Assembly (NCBI RefSeq): GCF_000203975.2
Contig: NZ_AFCF02000009.1
Location: 1 to 64,000 of the forward strand
Reading direction: 5' to 3'
Length of the DNA stretch: 64,000 bases
Origin: Leisingera sp. ANG1
GTDB lineage: Bacteria > Pseudomonadota > Alphaproteobacteria > Rhodobacterales > Rhodobacteraceae
The translations under genes were made by a program, and so were the position numbers. The notes below the pieces were generated by a model. It searched no databases, was not told the DNA's origin, and worked only from the letters and a program-made list of their open reading frames with translations. The stretch's first letter is position 1, and every line of letters begins with the position of its first letter. Positions 8,227 to 16,834 of this stretch are shown one piece after another.

Positions 8227-9417
8227 ATGAGCTTTCAAAACCCAGTTTTCATTCCCGGTCCGACCAATATGCCCGAAGCACTGCGCAAGGCAGTGGACAT
8301 GCCGACGCTGGACCACCGCTCGCCGCTGTTCGGCCAGATCCTGCACCCGGCACTGGCCGGTGTGAAGAAGATTCTGAAAAGCGAAACCGCCGAGATCTTC
8401 GTCTTCCCGTCGACCGGCACCGGCGGCTGGGAAACCGCGATCACCAACACGCTGAATTCGGGCGACAAGATCCTGGCGGCGCGCAACGGCATGTTCAGCC
8501 ACCGCTGGATCGACATGTGCCAGCGTCACGGTCTGGACGTCCAGGTTGTTGAAACCCCCTGGGGCGAGGGCCTGCCCGCGGACCGGTATGAGGAAATCCT
8601 GACCGCTGACACTTCCCACCAGATCAAGGCGGTTCTGGCGACCCATAACGAGACCGCAACTGGCGTCAAATCCGACATCGCCGCCGTCCGCCGCGCGCTG
8701 GACGCCGCAGGCCACCCGGCGCTGCTGTTTGTCGACGGTGTGTCCTCCATCGCCTCGATGGACTTCCGGATGGACGAATGGGGCGTCGATATTGCCGTCA
8801 CCGGCTCGCAAAAGGGTTTCATGCTGCCGCCGGGCCTGGCCATCGTTGGCTTCTCGCCCAAGGCCATGAAAGCTGCCGAGACCGCGACCCTGCCGCGCAC
8901 CTTCTTTGATATCAAGGACATGGCCAACGGCTATGCCAACAGCGCCTATCCTTACACGCCTTCTGTCGGCCTTCTGAACGGTCTGAACATGGCTTGTGGT
9001 ATGCTGCTGGATGAAGGGCTGGAGAATGTCTTTGCCCGCCACCACCGGATTGCCGAGGGCGTCCGCGCCGCGGTCCGCGCCTGGGGGCTGGAGCTGTGCG
9101 CCGTGTCGCCGGATGTCTACTCCGACAGCGTCAGCGCCATCCGCACGCCGGACGGCTTTGACGCCAACAAGTTCGTGAGCCTGGCGGCCGAGAAATACGG
9201 CGTCGCCTTTGGCACCGGCCTGGGCGAAGTCGCGGGCAAGGTGTTCCGCATCGGCCACTTGGGCAGCCTGACCGATGTGATGGCTCTGTCCGGCATTGCC
9301 ACCGCCGAAATGGTTATGGCCGACCTCGGCCTCAACATCCAGCTGGGCTCCGGCGTGGCAGCGGCACAGGACTACTACCGCGGCAACACCGCCTCCAGCA
9401 CCAAGGCTGCCGCCTGA
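8227..9417 (+). CDS. bhcA: Aspartate-glyoxylate aminotransferase (BhcA)
   Basis: 396 aa. BhcA transfers the amino group of aspartate to glyoxylate, giving glycine and oxaloacetate, the entry and exit step of the beta-hydroxyaspartate cycle. Class V aminotransferase of the alanine/serine-glyoxylate family: PGPTNMP near the start, DHRSPLF, FPSTGTGGWE (cofactor phosphate loop) and VTGSQKGFMLPPG with the PLP lysine K196. The ATG at 8227 has AGGAGG eight bases upstream; an upstream in-frame ATG at 8197 does not. First gene of bhcABCD, one-base overlap with bhcB. Confidence 0.93.
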   Translation: MSFQNPVFIPGPTNMPEALRKAVDMPTLDHRSPLFGQILHPALAGVKKILKSETAEIFVFPSTGTGGWETAITNTLNSGDKILAARNGMFSHRWIDMCQRHGLDVQVVETPWGEGLPADRYEEILTADTSHQIKAVLATHNETATGVKSDIAAVRRALDAAGHPALLFVDGVSSIASMDFRMDEWGVDIAVTGSQKGFMLPPGLAIVGFSPKAMKAAETATLPRTFFDIKDMANGYANSAYPYTPSVGLLNGLNMACGMLLDEGLENVFARHHRIAEGVRAAVRAWGLELCAVSPDVYSDSVSAIRTPDGFDANKFVSLAAEKYGVAFGTGLGEVAGKVFRIGHLGSLTDVMALSGIATAEMVMADLGLNIQLGSGVAAAQDYYRGNTASSTKAAA

Positions 9418-10385
9418 TGAAGGATACCGCGATGTATATCCCGACCTATGAGGACATGCTGGCTGCGCACGTTCGCATCCAGCCCCATATCCGCCGCACC
9501 CCGGTGCGCACCTCTGCTTATCTGAATGAACTGACCGGGGCCGAGCTGTTCTTCAAGTGCGAGAACTTCCAGGAGCCGGGCGCCTTCAAGGTGCGCGGCG
9601 CCACCAACGCGGTGTTCGGGCTGGATGAGGCGCAGGCCGCCAAGGGCGTCGCCACGCACTCCTCAGGCAACCATGCCTCCTGCCTGTCTTATGCGGCAAT
9701 GCTGCGCGGCATCCCGTGCAACGTGGTCATGCCGCGCACCGCGCCGCAGGCCAAGAAGGACACCGTGCGCCGCTATGGCGGCAAGATCACCGAATGCGAG
9801 CCTTCGACCAGCTCGCGCGAGGAGACCTTTGCCAAGGTGCAGGCCGAGACCGGCGGCGACTTCGTGCACCCTTACAACGACCCGCGCGTGATTGCGGGGC
9901 AGGGCACCTGCGCCAAGGAGTTTGTGGAGCAGACCGACGGCCTCGACATGGTGGTGGCCCCGATCGGCGGCGGCGGCATGATTTCGGGCACCTGCCTGAC
10001 GCTGTCGACGCTGGCACCGGAAACTAAGGTGATCGCCGCGGAGCCGGAGCAGGCCGATGACGCCTACCGCAGCTTCAAAGCGGGCTACATCATCGCCGAT
10101 GATGCGCCCAAGACCATCGCCGACGGGCTGCTGGTTCCGCTGAAAGACCTGACCTGGCATTTCGTCAGCAACCACGTCAGCGAGATCTACACCGCATCCG
10201 ATGCGGAGATCATCGACGCAATGAAACTGATCTGGAAGCACCTGCGCATCGTGATGGAGCCGTCCTCCGCGGTGCCGCTCGCCACCATTCTGAAAAACAA
10301 AGACGCCTTCGCGGGCAAACGCGTGGGCCTGATCGTCACCGGCGGTAATGTCGACCTCGACAAGCTGCCCTGGATGAACAGCTAA
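9417..10385 (+). CDS. bhcB: Beta-hydroxyaspartate dehydratase (BhcB)
   Basis: 322 aa. Eliminates water from (2R,3S)-beta-hydroxyaspartate to give iminosuccinate. Fold-type II PLP enzyme of the serine/threonine dehydratase family: KCENFQEPGAFKVRGA with the PLP lysine K58, SSGNHASCLSYAA, and the glycine loop PIGGGGMISG. Annotated alone it would look like a threo-3-hydroxyaspartate ammonia-lyase or threonine dehydratase; the operon identifies it. ATG 9417 overlaps the bhcA stop; ATG 9432 with AAGGA upstream is an equally good start. Confidence 0.92.
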   Translation: MKDTAMYIPTYEDMLAAHVRIQPHIRRTPVRTSAYLNELTGAELFFKCENFQEPGAFKVRGATNAVFGLDEAQAAKGVATHSSGNHASCLSYAAMLRGIPCNVVMPRTAPQAKKDTVRRYGGKITECEPSTSSREETFAKVQAETGGDFVHPYNDPRVIAGQGTCAKEFVEQTDGLDMVVAPIGGGGMISGTCLTLSTLAPETKVIAAEPEQADDAYRSFKAGYIIADDAPKTIADGLLVPLKDLTWHFVSNHVSEIYTASDAEIIDAMKLIWKHLRIVMEPSSAVPLATILKNKDAFAGKRVGLIVTGGNVDLDKLPWMNS

Positions 10386-10401
10386 ACTGGGGAATAGAAC
10401 C

Positions 10402-11565
10402 ATGAACGCACAGACCAAATTTGAAGAGCTTGAAGTCGGCTATGACGTCCCGGCGATCCCGGGCATGGACGAAGCTGACATCCAGACCCCGGCGCTGGTC
10501 CTCGACCTGGACGCGCTGGAGCGCAACATCAAGAAGATGGGCGACTATGCCAAGGCACACGGCATGCGTCACCGGGTGCACGGCAAGATGCACAAGTCGG
10601 TGGATGTGGCCAAGCTGCAGGAACGCCTTGGCGGCGCGGTTGGCGTCTGCTGCCAGAAGGTGTCGGAGGCTGAGGTCTTTGCCCGCGGCGGCATCAAGGA
10701 CGTGCTGGTCTCCAACCAGGTGCGCGACCCGCAAAAGATCGACCGCCTGGCCCGCCTGCCCAAACTGGGCGCCCGCACCATCGTCTGCGTCGATGATCTG
10801 GACAACGTGGCCGACCTGTCGGCAGCAGCACAAAAGCACGGCACCGAGCTGGAAGTGTTTGTCGAGATCGACTGCGGCGCAGGCCGCTGCGGCGTGACCA
10901 CCACCGAAGCTGTGGTTGAGATTGCCAAAGCGGTGAACGCGGCAGAGAACCTCAAGTTCTCCGGCATCCAGGCCTATCAGGGCGCGATGCAGCACATGGA
11001 CAGCTACGAGGACCGCAAAGCCAAGCTGGACATCGCCATCGCGCAGGTTGCCGATGCGGTCGAGGGCCTGAAGGCCGAAGGCATCGAGTGCGAGCTGGTC
11101 TCCGGCGGCGGCACCGGCTCCTACTACTTCGAATCGAACTCCGGCGTGTACAACGAACTGCAGTGCGGCTCCTACGCCTTCATGGACGCGGACTATGGCC
11201 GTATCCTGGACAAGGACGGCAACCGGATCGACCAGGGCGAGTGGGAAAACGCCTTCTTCCTGCTGACCCAGGTGATGAGCCACGCCAAGGCCGACAAGGC
11301 CATCGTGGATGCAGGTCTCAAGGCGCAATCCGTGGACAGCGGCCTGCCCTTCATCTTCGGCCGCGACGACGTGGAATACATCAAATGCTCAGACGAGCAC
11401 GGTGTGGTCTCCGACCCGAACGGTGCGCTGAAAGTGGGCGACAAGCTGCGCCTGGTGCCCGGCCACTGCGACCCGACCGCCAACGTGCATGACTGGTACG
11501 TCGGTGTCCGCAACGGCAAGGTCGAAACCGTCTGGCCCGTCTCGGCCCGCGGCAAGGCCTACTAA
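10402..11565 (+). CDS. bhcC: Beta-hydroxyaspartate aldolase (BhcC)
   Basis: 387 aa. Condenses glycine with a second glyoxylate to (2R,3S)-beta-hydroxyaspartate. Fold-type III PLP enzyme of the D-threonine aldolase/DSD1 family: TPALVLDLDALERNI, RVHGKMHKS with the likely PLP lysine K62, the glycine-rich GGGTGSYY, and the C-terminal metal-site pattern PGHCDPTANVHDW. Sixteen bases after bhcB. A strong terminator-like hairpin follows it before bhcD. Confidence 0.93.
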   Translation: MNAQTKFEELEVGYDVPAIPGMDEADIQTPALVLDLDALERNIKKMGDYAKAHGMRHRVHGKMHKSVDVAKLQERLGGAVGVCCQKVSEAEVFARGGIKDVLVSNQVRDPQKIDRLARLPKLGARTIVCVDDLDNVADLSAAAQKHGTELEVFVEIDCGAGRCGVTTTEAVVEIAKAVNAAENLKFSGIQAYQGAMQHMDSYEDRKAKLDIAIAQVADAVEGLKAEGIECELVSGGGTGSYYFESNSGVYNELQCGSYAFMDADYGRILDKDGNRIDQGEWENAFFLLTQVMSHAKADKAIVDAGLKAQSVDSGLPFIFGRDDVEYIKCSDEHGVVSDPNGALKVGDKLRLVPGHCDPTANVHDWYVGVRNGKVETVWPVSARGKAY

Positions 11566-11584
11566 GCAAACGATCCCCGAACTG

Positions 11585-11620
11585 GCGGAGGTGCGCATGC
11601 CGCCCTCCGCCGGCTTTTTT
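11585..11620 (+). terminator. Terminator-like hairpin between bhcC and bhcD
   Basis: GGCGGAGG (11585-11592) pairs with CCTCCGCC (11605-11612), followed by GGC and a run of six T. It has full intrinsic-terminator form but lies inside the bhc operon, so it may reduce bhcD transcription relative to bhcABC. Confidence 0.6.
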
Positions 11621-11637
11621 GTTGAGGAGAAACAGAC

Positions 11638-12603
11638 ATGTATATCGTTCCGGAAAAGGCGATTGCGGATCTTGTGACCCGCGAAGCCTCGTTCGATGCG
11701 GTCGAGAAGGTCTTTGCCGCGATGGCCGCAGGCGATGCCTACAACTTCCCCGTGGTGCGCGAGGCGATCGGCCACGAGGACGCGCTCTACGGCTTCAAGG
11801 GCGGCTTTGACCGCGCGGGCCTGACGCTGGGCCTCAAGGCCGGCGGCTACTGGCCGAACAACCTGGAAAAGCGCGGGCTGATCAACCACCAGTCCACCGT
11901 CTTCCTGTTCGACCCGGACACCGGCAAGGTGAAGGCGATGGTGGGCGGCAACCTCTTGACTGCGCTGCGCACCGCAGCGGCGTCCTCGGTGTCGATCAAG
12001 CATCTGGCCCGCCAGGACGCCAAGGTGATCGGCATGATCGGCGCCGGCCACCAGGCCACCTTCCAACTGCGCGCCGCCCTGGAGCAGCGCCAGTTCGAGA
12101 AGGTCATCGGCTGGAACTACCACCCGGAAATGCTGCCCAACATCGAAAAGGTCGCCGCGGAAGCAGGCCTACCGTTTGAAGCAGTGGACCTCCCCGGCAT
12201 GGCTGAGGCGGATGTGATCATCTCCATCACCTCGGCCTTTGCACCGTCACTGATGGCGGATCATGTCAGCCCCGGCACTCACGTCGCCTGCATGGGCACC
12301 GACACCAAGGGCAAGCAGGAGGTCGAGGCCGAACTTCTGGTCAAGGCATCCGTGTTCACCGACGAAGTGGCGCAATCCATCTCCATCGGCGAGGCGCAGC
12401 ACGCGGTGGCGCAGGGCCTGATCCAGGAGTCTGATGTTGCCCAGATCGGCGCGGTCATCAACGGCACCAATCCGGGCCGCACCTCGGACGATCAGATCAC
12501 CCTGTTCGATGGCACCGGCGTCGGCCTGCAGGATCTGGCCGTCGCGGCCTCTGTTGTGGAAGTGGCGGTTGAAAAGGGCATCGCCATCGAGGTCGATTTC
12601 TAA
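11638..12603 (+). CDS. bhcD: Iminosuccinate reductase (BhcD)
   Basis: 321 aa. Reduces iminosuccinate to L-aspartate with NAD(P)H, regenerating the amino donor for BhcA and closing the cycle. Ornithine cyclodeaminase/mu-crystallin family: GNLLTALRTAAASSVSIKHLA, the Rossmann motif IGMIGAGHQATFQ and HVACMGTDTKGKQEVE. ATG preceded by GAGGAG. Separated from bhcC by 72 bases that include a terminator-like hairpin; a second terminator follows the gene. Confidence 0.92.
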   Translation: MYIVPEKAIADLVTREASFDAVEKVFAAMAAGDAYNFPVVREAIGHEDALYGFKGGFDRAGLTLGLKAGGYWPNNLEKRGLINHQSTVFLFDPDTGKVKAMVGGNLLTALRTAAASSVSIKHLARQDAKVIGMIGAGHQATFQLRAALEQRQFEKVIGWNYHPEMLPNIEKVAAEAGLPFEAVDLPGMAEADVIISITSAFAPSLMADHVSPGTHVACMGTDTKGKQEVEAELLVKASVFTDEVAQSISIGEAQHAVAQGLIQESDVAQIGAVINGTNPGRTSDDQITLFDGTGVGLQDLAVAASVVEVAVEKGIAIEVDF

Positions 12604-12650
12604 GCCCCGGCCAGAAACACATTCTGCAAATATCCGCATAGCGGAACGGC

Positions 12651-12684
12651 AGGAGAGAGGTGTACCTCTCTCCTGTTTTCTTTT
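12651..12684 (+). terminator. Terminator of the bhc operon
   Basis: AGGAGAGAGGT (12651-12661) and ACCTCTCTCCT (12664-12674) are perfect reverse complements, followed by GTTTTCTTTT. The hairpin lies between bhcD and the AmiS/UreI-like gene. Confidence 0.75.
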
Positions 12685-12698
12685 GGGGGACTGAAAAA

Positions 12699-13211
12699 AT
12701 GTTTCTGGGATTGAGCCTGCTGGTGGTCGGCGTGGTGCTGTGTTTGAACGGCATCTGGCAGATGGGCCGTATTCAGGACCGCGAGATCATCCTGATCAAC
12801 GCGGTTGCATCACTGGTGTTCTTTGCCATCGTTCTGCTGATCGCGCTGGCGGCGCGGCAGCCCGCGGACCTGCTCGATGCGGGCATGACGCTGTTGTTCG
12901 GCTCCACATACCTGTGGGTGGCCTACAACCGCACTTTCGCCTCCAGCGGCGAGGGGTTGGGATGGTTCAGCGGCTTTGTGGCCCTCACCGCCGCGCCGAT
13001 GGTGCTGCGGGTACTGGCGCAGGCGGACGGTCTGTTCGATGTCTGGCTGGCGGGTTGCTGGGCCGCCTGGTCCGGGCTGTGGTTCCTGTATTTCCTGAAC
13101 CTTGCCCTCAAACGCGGCAGCCCCCGGCTGACTGCCATTGCAACGCTGTTGTGCGGCATCTTCACCGGCTGGCTGCCGGGTCTGGCAGTGCTGCACGGGC
13201 TGGCTGGCTGA
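12699..13211 (+). CDS. AmiS/UreI-family urea or short-amide channel
   Basis: 170 aa, almost entirely hydrophobic with about six membrane segments. AmiS/UreI proteins are proton-gated or constitutive channels for urea and small amides. The start MFLGLSLLVVGVVLCLNGIW and the later GLGWFSGFVALTAAPM resemble the family. ATG 12699 is preceded by GGGGGA; upstream ATG/GTG codons fall inside the terminator stem. Placed between the glyoxylate cycle and purine genes whose last step (AllA) makes urea, so urea passage fits, by inference. Confidence 0.8.
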   Translation: MFLGLSLLVVGVVLCLNGIWQMGRIQDREIILINAVASLVFFAIVLLIALAARQPADLLDAGMTLLFGSTYLWVAYNRTFASSGEGLGWFSGFVALTAAPMVLRVLAQADGLFDVWLAGCWAAWSGLWFLYFLNLALKRGSPRLTAIATLLCGIFTGWLPGLAVLHGLAG

Positions 13212-13222
13212 AACGAAAAGAA

Positions 13223-13241
13223 CCGGCCCATTGCGGGCCGG
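13223..13241. terminator. Shared hairpin between convergent genes
   Basis: CCGGCCC (13223-13229) pairs with GGGCCGG (13235-13241). Read leftwards it is followed by TTCTTTTCGTTT and so serves the permease gene best; rightwards the T-tract is weak. Confidence 0.5.
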
Positions 13242-13273
13242 CTCGTATTGTCATTTCATTGCATCTGCCTGCG

Positions 13274-14710
13274 TCAGGCGTGGTCCTCATGCGGCAATGA
13301 CCCGCGGCCGTGGCCGCTCAGCCCGCCGGAGACTTCCTCGGTGGCCTCCCCCGCCAGTTCCTGCGGCAGCACCAGGTTCAGCACGATGGCAATCAGCGCT
13401 GCAGGCAGCAGACCGCTGGTCAGCAGGATGCGTGCGGTGTCCGGCATGTGCTGTAGCGCGCCCGGTTCCAGCTGCAGGCCCAGGCCGATGGACAGGGAGA
13501 TCGCAAAGATCACCATGTTGCGGCGGTTCCAGTCCACGTCCGACAGCATCGAAACGCCTGCCGCAACCACCATGCCGAACATCACGATCACACCGCCGCC
13601 CAGCACCTCGATCGGCACCGTGCGGATCACCGCGCCCACCTTGGGGATCAGCCCGCAGACGATCAGGAAGATGGCTCCGCAGGTCACCACGTGGCGGCTC
13701 ATCACCCCGGTCATCGCGATCAGGCCGACGTTCTGGGAAAACGACGTGTTGGGGAAGGCGCCGAAGAATCCCGCCACAGCTGTACCTACACCATCGGCAT
13801 AGGTCGCACCTGCGATCTCCTCCTCGGTGGCCTCGCGGCCCGCGCCGCCCTTGGTCACGCCGGAAACGTCACCGACGGTCTCAACCGCGGAAACAAAGCT
13901 CATCAGGCAGAAGCCGATGATTGCTGCGGCGGAGAACTCAATCCCGTATTTGAACGGCTGCGGCAGGGCAAAGGCAGCGGCCCGCTCCCAAGAGCCGGAA
14001 ACGGCTTCAAACGTCAGCATGCCCGTCATCAGCGCATAGATGTAGCCGACGATCAGGCCCAGCAGCACGGCAGAGACAGACAGCATCCCCTTGGTGAAGA
14101 ACTTGAGGCCAAGGGTGACGAAAATCACTACCAGCGCCGCCGACCAGTTCAGCAAGGAACCGTACTCCGGCGTGCCGATGGCCGGAACACCGCCCGCGGC
14201 GTACTGGATGCCGACCTTCACCAGCGCCAAACCGATCATGGTGACCACCAGTCCGGTAACCAGCGGCGGCAGCGCAAAGCGGATCTTGCCGATCACCGTA
14301 CCGAGCAGCCCGTGGAAAATGCCTCCAACAATAACACCGGTGAACAGCGCGGCCAGCCCGTCGACACCCTTGCCCGCAACCAGCGGGATCATGATTGGCA
14401 GGAAGGCGAATGAGGTGCCCTGCACAATCGGCAGCGCCGAGCCGATGGGGCCCACGGTGATGGTCTGCAGCAGGGTGGCGATGCCGGCAAACAGCATCGA
14501 CATCTGGATCAGATAGAGCAGTTCGGGGAAATCGGGCGAATTGGAGCCGAAGCCGAAACCGGCGGCGCCGGCCACGATGATGGCGGGTGTCACGTTTGAA
14601 ACGAACATCGCCAGCACATGCTGGATGCCCAGCGGCACCGCCTTGTGCAAGGGCGGTGTGTAATTGGGGTCGCGCAGCTGTGCTGGCGTCCCGATGGAAG
14701 TGTCAGCCAT
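13274..14710 (-). CDS. NCS2 urate/xanthine-type permease
   Basis: 478 aa, about 12-14 membrane segments. Nucleobase:cation symporter-2 family, importing urate and/or xanthine. The TM1 motif GIQHVLAMF and the substrate signature SQNVGLIAMTGV (the QNxGxxxxTG form) are those of the urate/xanthine branch. Acidic motif FVSAVETVGD is also typical. ATG 14710 has AGGAG upstream; the longer frame to 14905 is unsupported. First of the leftward group next to allA and puuE-uraD, supporting urate as substrate (inference). Confidence 0.88.
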   Translation of the reverse strand: MADTSIGTPAQLRDPNYTPPLHKAVPLGIQHVLAMFVSNVTPAIIVAGAAGFGFGSNSPDFPELLYLIQMSMLFAGIATLLQTITVGPIGSALPIVQGTSFAFLPIMIPLVAGKGVDGLAALFTGVIVGGIFHGLLGTVIGKIRFALPPLVTGLVVTMIGLALVKVGIQYAAGGVPAIGTPEYGSLLNWSAALVVIFVTLGLKFFTKGMLSVSAVLLGLIVGYIYALMTGMLTFEAVSGSWERAAAFALPQPFKYGIEFSAAAIIGFCLMSFVSAVETVGDVSGVTKGGAGREATEEEIAGATYADGVGTAVAGFFGAFPNTSFSQNVGLIAMTGVMSRHVVTCGAIFLIVCGLIPKVGAVIRTVPIEVLGGGVIVMFGMVVAAGVSMLSDVDWNRRNMVIFAISLSIGLGLQLEPGALQHMPDTARILLTSGLLPAALIAIVLNLVLPQELAGEATEEVSGGLSGHGRGSLPHEDHA

Positions 14711-14781
14711 GATTGGAATCTCCTGTCGGTCATGGGGATCTTGCCGCTTCTTGTTTTTGTTGGCGGCTTGAAGGTGTGCGG

Positions 14782-15273
14782 TCAGTCTGCGACCACGGTA
14801 AAAGGCTCCTTGAACCAGTGTTCTTCGAGATTGGGGGAGGTACCGATCCGGTCGACAACGATATATTGGCCGGGTGCTCCCAGCGGGGCGAGCACCCCGT
14901 GCCAAGTGCCGCGGTGCAGATTGATGGATTGGCTCGGCTGGCTGATGAAGGCCTGCAGGTTGACCGGCACACCGCCATCGTCGTCCGCGACTACAACCAG
15001 CATAGGAACGCCGCTCACTGGCACAAAGGCCTGGCTGCCCTCCGGATGGCGCTCCACCATGTCCACTTTGTGCGGCAGATGGCGGGCCTTGGCGTCAAAC
15101 AGGCTGATCCCGGCCCGTCCGTCCGGACCGAAATCCAGCGCCGCGCGGTCGTGGTGGCGTCCGCACATGCCCTGATTGATCATTTTGTCCGGCGCGCCCG
15201 CGACCTCAATCACATCGCCATAGGGTGCAAAAGCCGCTGCCGTCAGCGGCTTTGCTGTCAGCCGCCCGCTCAC
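14782..15273 (-). CDS. allA: Ureidoglycolate lyase (AllA)
   Basis: 163 aa. Splits (S)-ureidoglycolate into glyoxylate and urea, the last purine step. AllA features: PLTAAAFAPYGDVIE near the N-terminus, SLFDAKARHLP, MVERHPEGSQAFVPVSG, INLHRGTWHGVLAPLG and the end EEHWFKEPF. The GTG at 15273 overlaps the stop of the upstream puuE-uraD gene (GTGA), which decides this start: upstream codons lie inside puuE-uraD and the next Met is too far in. Its product feeds BhcA and BhcC. Confidence 0.92.
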   Translation of the reverse strand: MSGRLTAKPLTAAAFAPYGDVIEVAGAPDKMINQGMCGRHHDRAALDFGPDGRAGISLFDAKARHLPHKVDMVERHPEGSQAFVPVSGVPMLVVVADDDGGVPVNLQAFISQPSQSINLHRGTWHGVLAPLGAPGQYIVVDRIGTSPNLEEHWFKEPFTVVAD

Positions 15274-16685
15274 GGCAGCAGGTCCTGCAGCCGGAACTGG
15301 GCGATGCGCTCGACCTGGCGGCAAGCCTCATCGAACTCGGTGGCCCGGTCATTGTGGATACGCCGGTGGAAGGCCTCCATGATCGACGCCTTGTTGTGGT
15401 CGCGCACCGCAATGATGAAGGGGAAGCCGTGCTTCTCCACATACTCGGTGTTGAGCCGGGTGAAGGTCTCGCGCTCCTCATCAGTCAGCATGTCGAGACC
15501 AGCACTCGATTGTTCGGAGGTGCTCTCCGCGGTCAGCCGTCCTGCCGCAGCCAGCTTGCCCGCCAGATCAGGGTGCGCGGTCAGCACGCCCAGGCGCTCG
15601 TCCTCAGATGCGGTGCGGAAAATCCGGCACAGCGCGTTGTGGACGCCGGCGGCGCAGTCATGCGCGGGCCCCAGCTCCAGATCAAAGGCACGGTCGGCGA
15701 TCCAGGGCGAATGCTCGAAGATCGAGCCGAACTTGGCGACAAACGCCTCGCGCTCCATTTGGCTGGGGCGCTCGCGCTTCACCGGCGGGTGGGTTTCTGC
15801 CCAATGCTCAGCAATGTCGATGCGGCGCGGGCACCAGACACCCTCGAAGCCCTGGATATAGTCGATGAACCGCTTGAGCCCCGCGATCTTGCCCGGACGG
15901 CCCACCAGACGGCAGTGCAGGCCGATGGTCATCATCTTCGCAGCACCCGCCTCGCCCTCGGCATAGATCACGTCAAAGGCATCCTTCAGATACTGGAAGA
16001 AATGCTCGCCCGTGATCCAGCCCGGCGAATTGGAAAACCGCATATCGTTGGCTTCCAGCGTGTAGGGAATGATCAGTTGATCATGGCCGCCGGTCTCCAG
16101 CCAATAGGGCAGGTCGTCGTCATAGGTGTCGGAGATGTAGTCAAACCCGCCTTCCTCGGCCACCAGCCGCACCGTATTGGCGCTGCAGCGCCCGGTGTAC
16201 CAGCCGCGCGGGCGGGTGCCGGTGACCTCAGTGTGCAGGCGCACCGCCTCGGCAATCGCCGCGCGTTCCTCCTCCTCGGCCATGTCCTTGTGCTCGACCC
16301 ATTTCAGGCCGTGGCTGGCGATCTCCCAGTCCGCGTCCTTCATCGCCTGCACCTGCTCGGGCGAGCGGGCAAGGGCGGTGGCGACGCCGTAGATGGTCAG
16401 CGGAATGCCCGCGCCGGTGAACAGCCGGTGCAGCCGCCAGAAGCCGGCGCGCGACCCGTATTCATAGATCGACTCCATGTTCCAGTGGCGCTGGCCGGGC
16501 CATTGCGCGGCACCGGGAATGTCGGACAAGAACGCCTCAGAGGCCGCATCCCCATGCAGGATGCAGTTCTCGCCGCCTTCTTCATAGTTCAGAACAAATT
16601 GCACGGCGGCTTTGGCCCCATTGGGCCACTGCGGGTCAGGTGCGGCAGCACCGTATCCGCGCAAGTCACGGGGATAGCGCGTCAC
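15270..16685 (-). CDS. puuE: PuuE allantoinase fused to OHCU decarboxylase (UraD)
   Basis: 471 aa. Residues 1-305 are the polysaccharide-deacetylase-like allantoinase PuuE (LNYEEGGENCILHGD, ASHGLKWVEHKDM, GWYTGRCSANT, TIGLHCRLVGRPGK). Residues about 310-471 are a 2-oxo-4-hydroxy-4-carboxy-5-ureidoimidazoline decarboxylase: FVAKFGSIFEHSPWIADRAF with the family's catalytic His, TAHPDLAGKL and FPFIIAVRDHNKA. One polypeptide therefore makes (S)-allantoin from OHCU and opens it to allantoate. The domain order in the chain is the reverse of reaction order. Divergent from uraH, co-directional with allA. Confidence 0.93.
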   Translation of the reverse strand: MTRYPRDLRGYGAAAPDPQWPNGAKAAVQFVLNYEEGGENCILHGDAASEAFLSDIPGAAQWPGQRHWNMESIYEYGSRAGFWRLHRLFTGAGIPLTIYGVATALARSPEQVQAMKDADWEIASHGLKWVEHKDMAEEEERAAIAEAVRLHTEVTGTRPRGWYTGRCSANTVRLVAEEGGFDYISDTYDDDLPYWLETGGHDQLIIPYTLEANDMRFSNSPGWITGEHFFQYLKDAFDVIYAEGEAGAAKMMTIGLHCRLVGRPGKIAGLKRFIDYIQGFEGVWCPRRIDIAEHWAETHPPVKRERPSQMEREAFVAKFGSIFEHSPWIADRAFDLELGPAHDCAAGVHNALCRIFRTASEDERLGVLTAHPDLAGKLAAAGRLTAESTSEQSSAGLDMLTDEERETFTRLNTEYVEKHGFPFIIAVRDHNKASIMEAFHRRIHNDRATEFDEACRQVERIAQFRLQDLLP

Positions 16686-16777
16686 GTCAGGTCTCCTGTC
16701 TTTTTATTATGTATAGAACAGATAATCCGCTTCGGCTTTCAGTATATTTTTGAAAGAACTTTTTGACTCTTCCTTCT

Positions 16778-16804
16778 GTATGCAGCGGGCTGATGCGCGC
16801 ATAC
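16778..16804. promoter_or_regulatory. Inverted repeat in the puuE/uraH divergent gap
   Basis: GTATGC (16778-16783) and GCATAC (16799-16804) lie 15 bases apart, 30-60 bases upstream of uraH, in a 149-base AT-rich divergent gap. A LysR-type operator is possible; no -35/-10 assignment is made. Confidence 0.3.
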
Positions 16805-16834
16805 CTATGGAAACGGAATTGATAGGAGGCTGGC

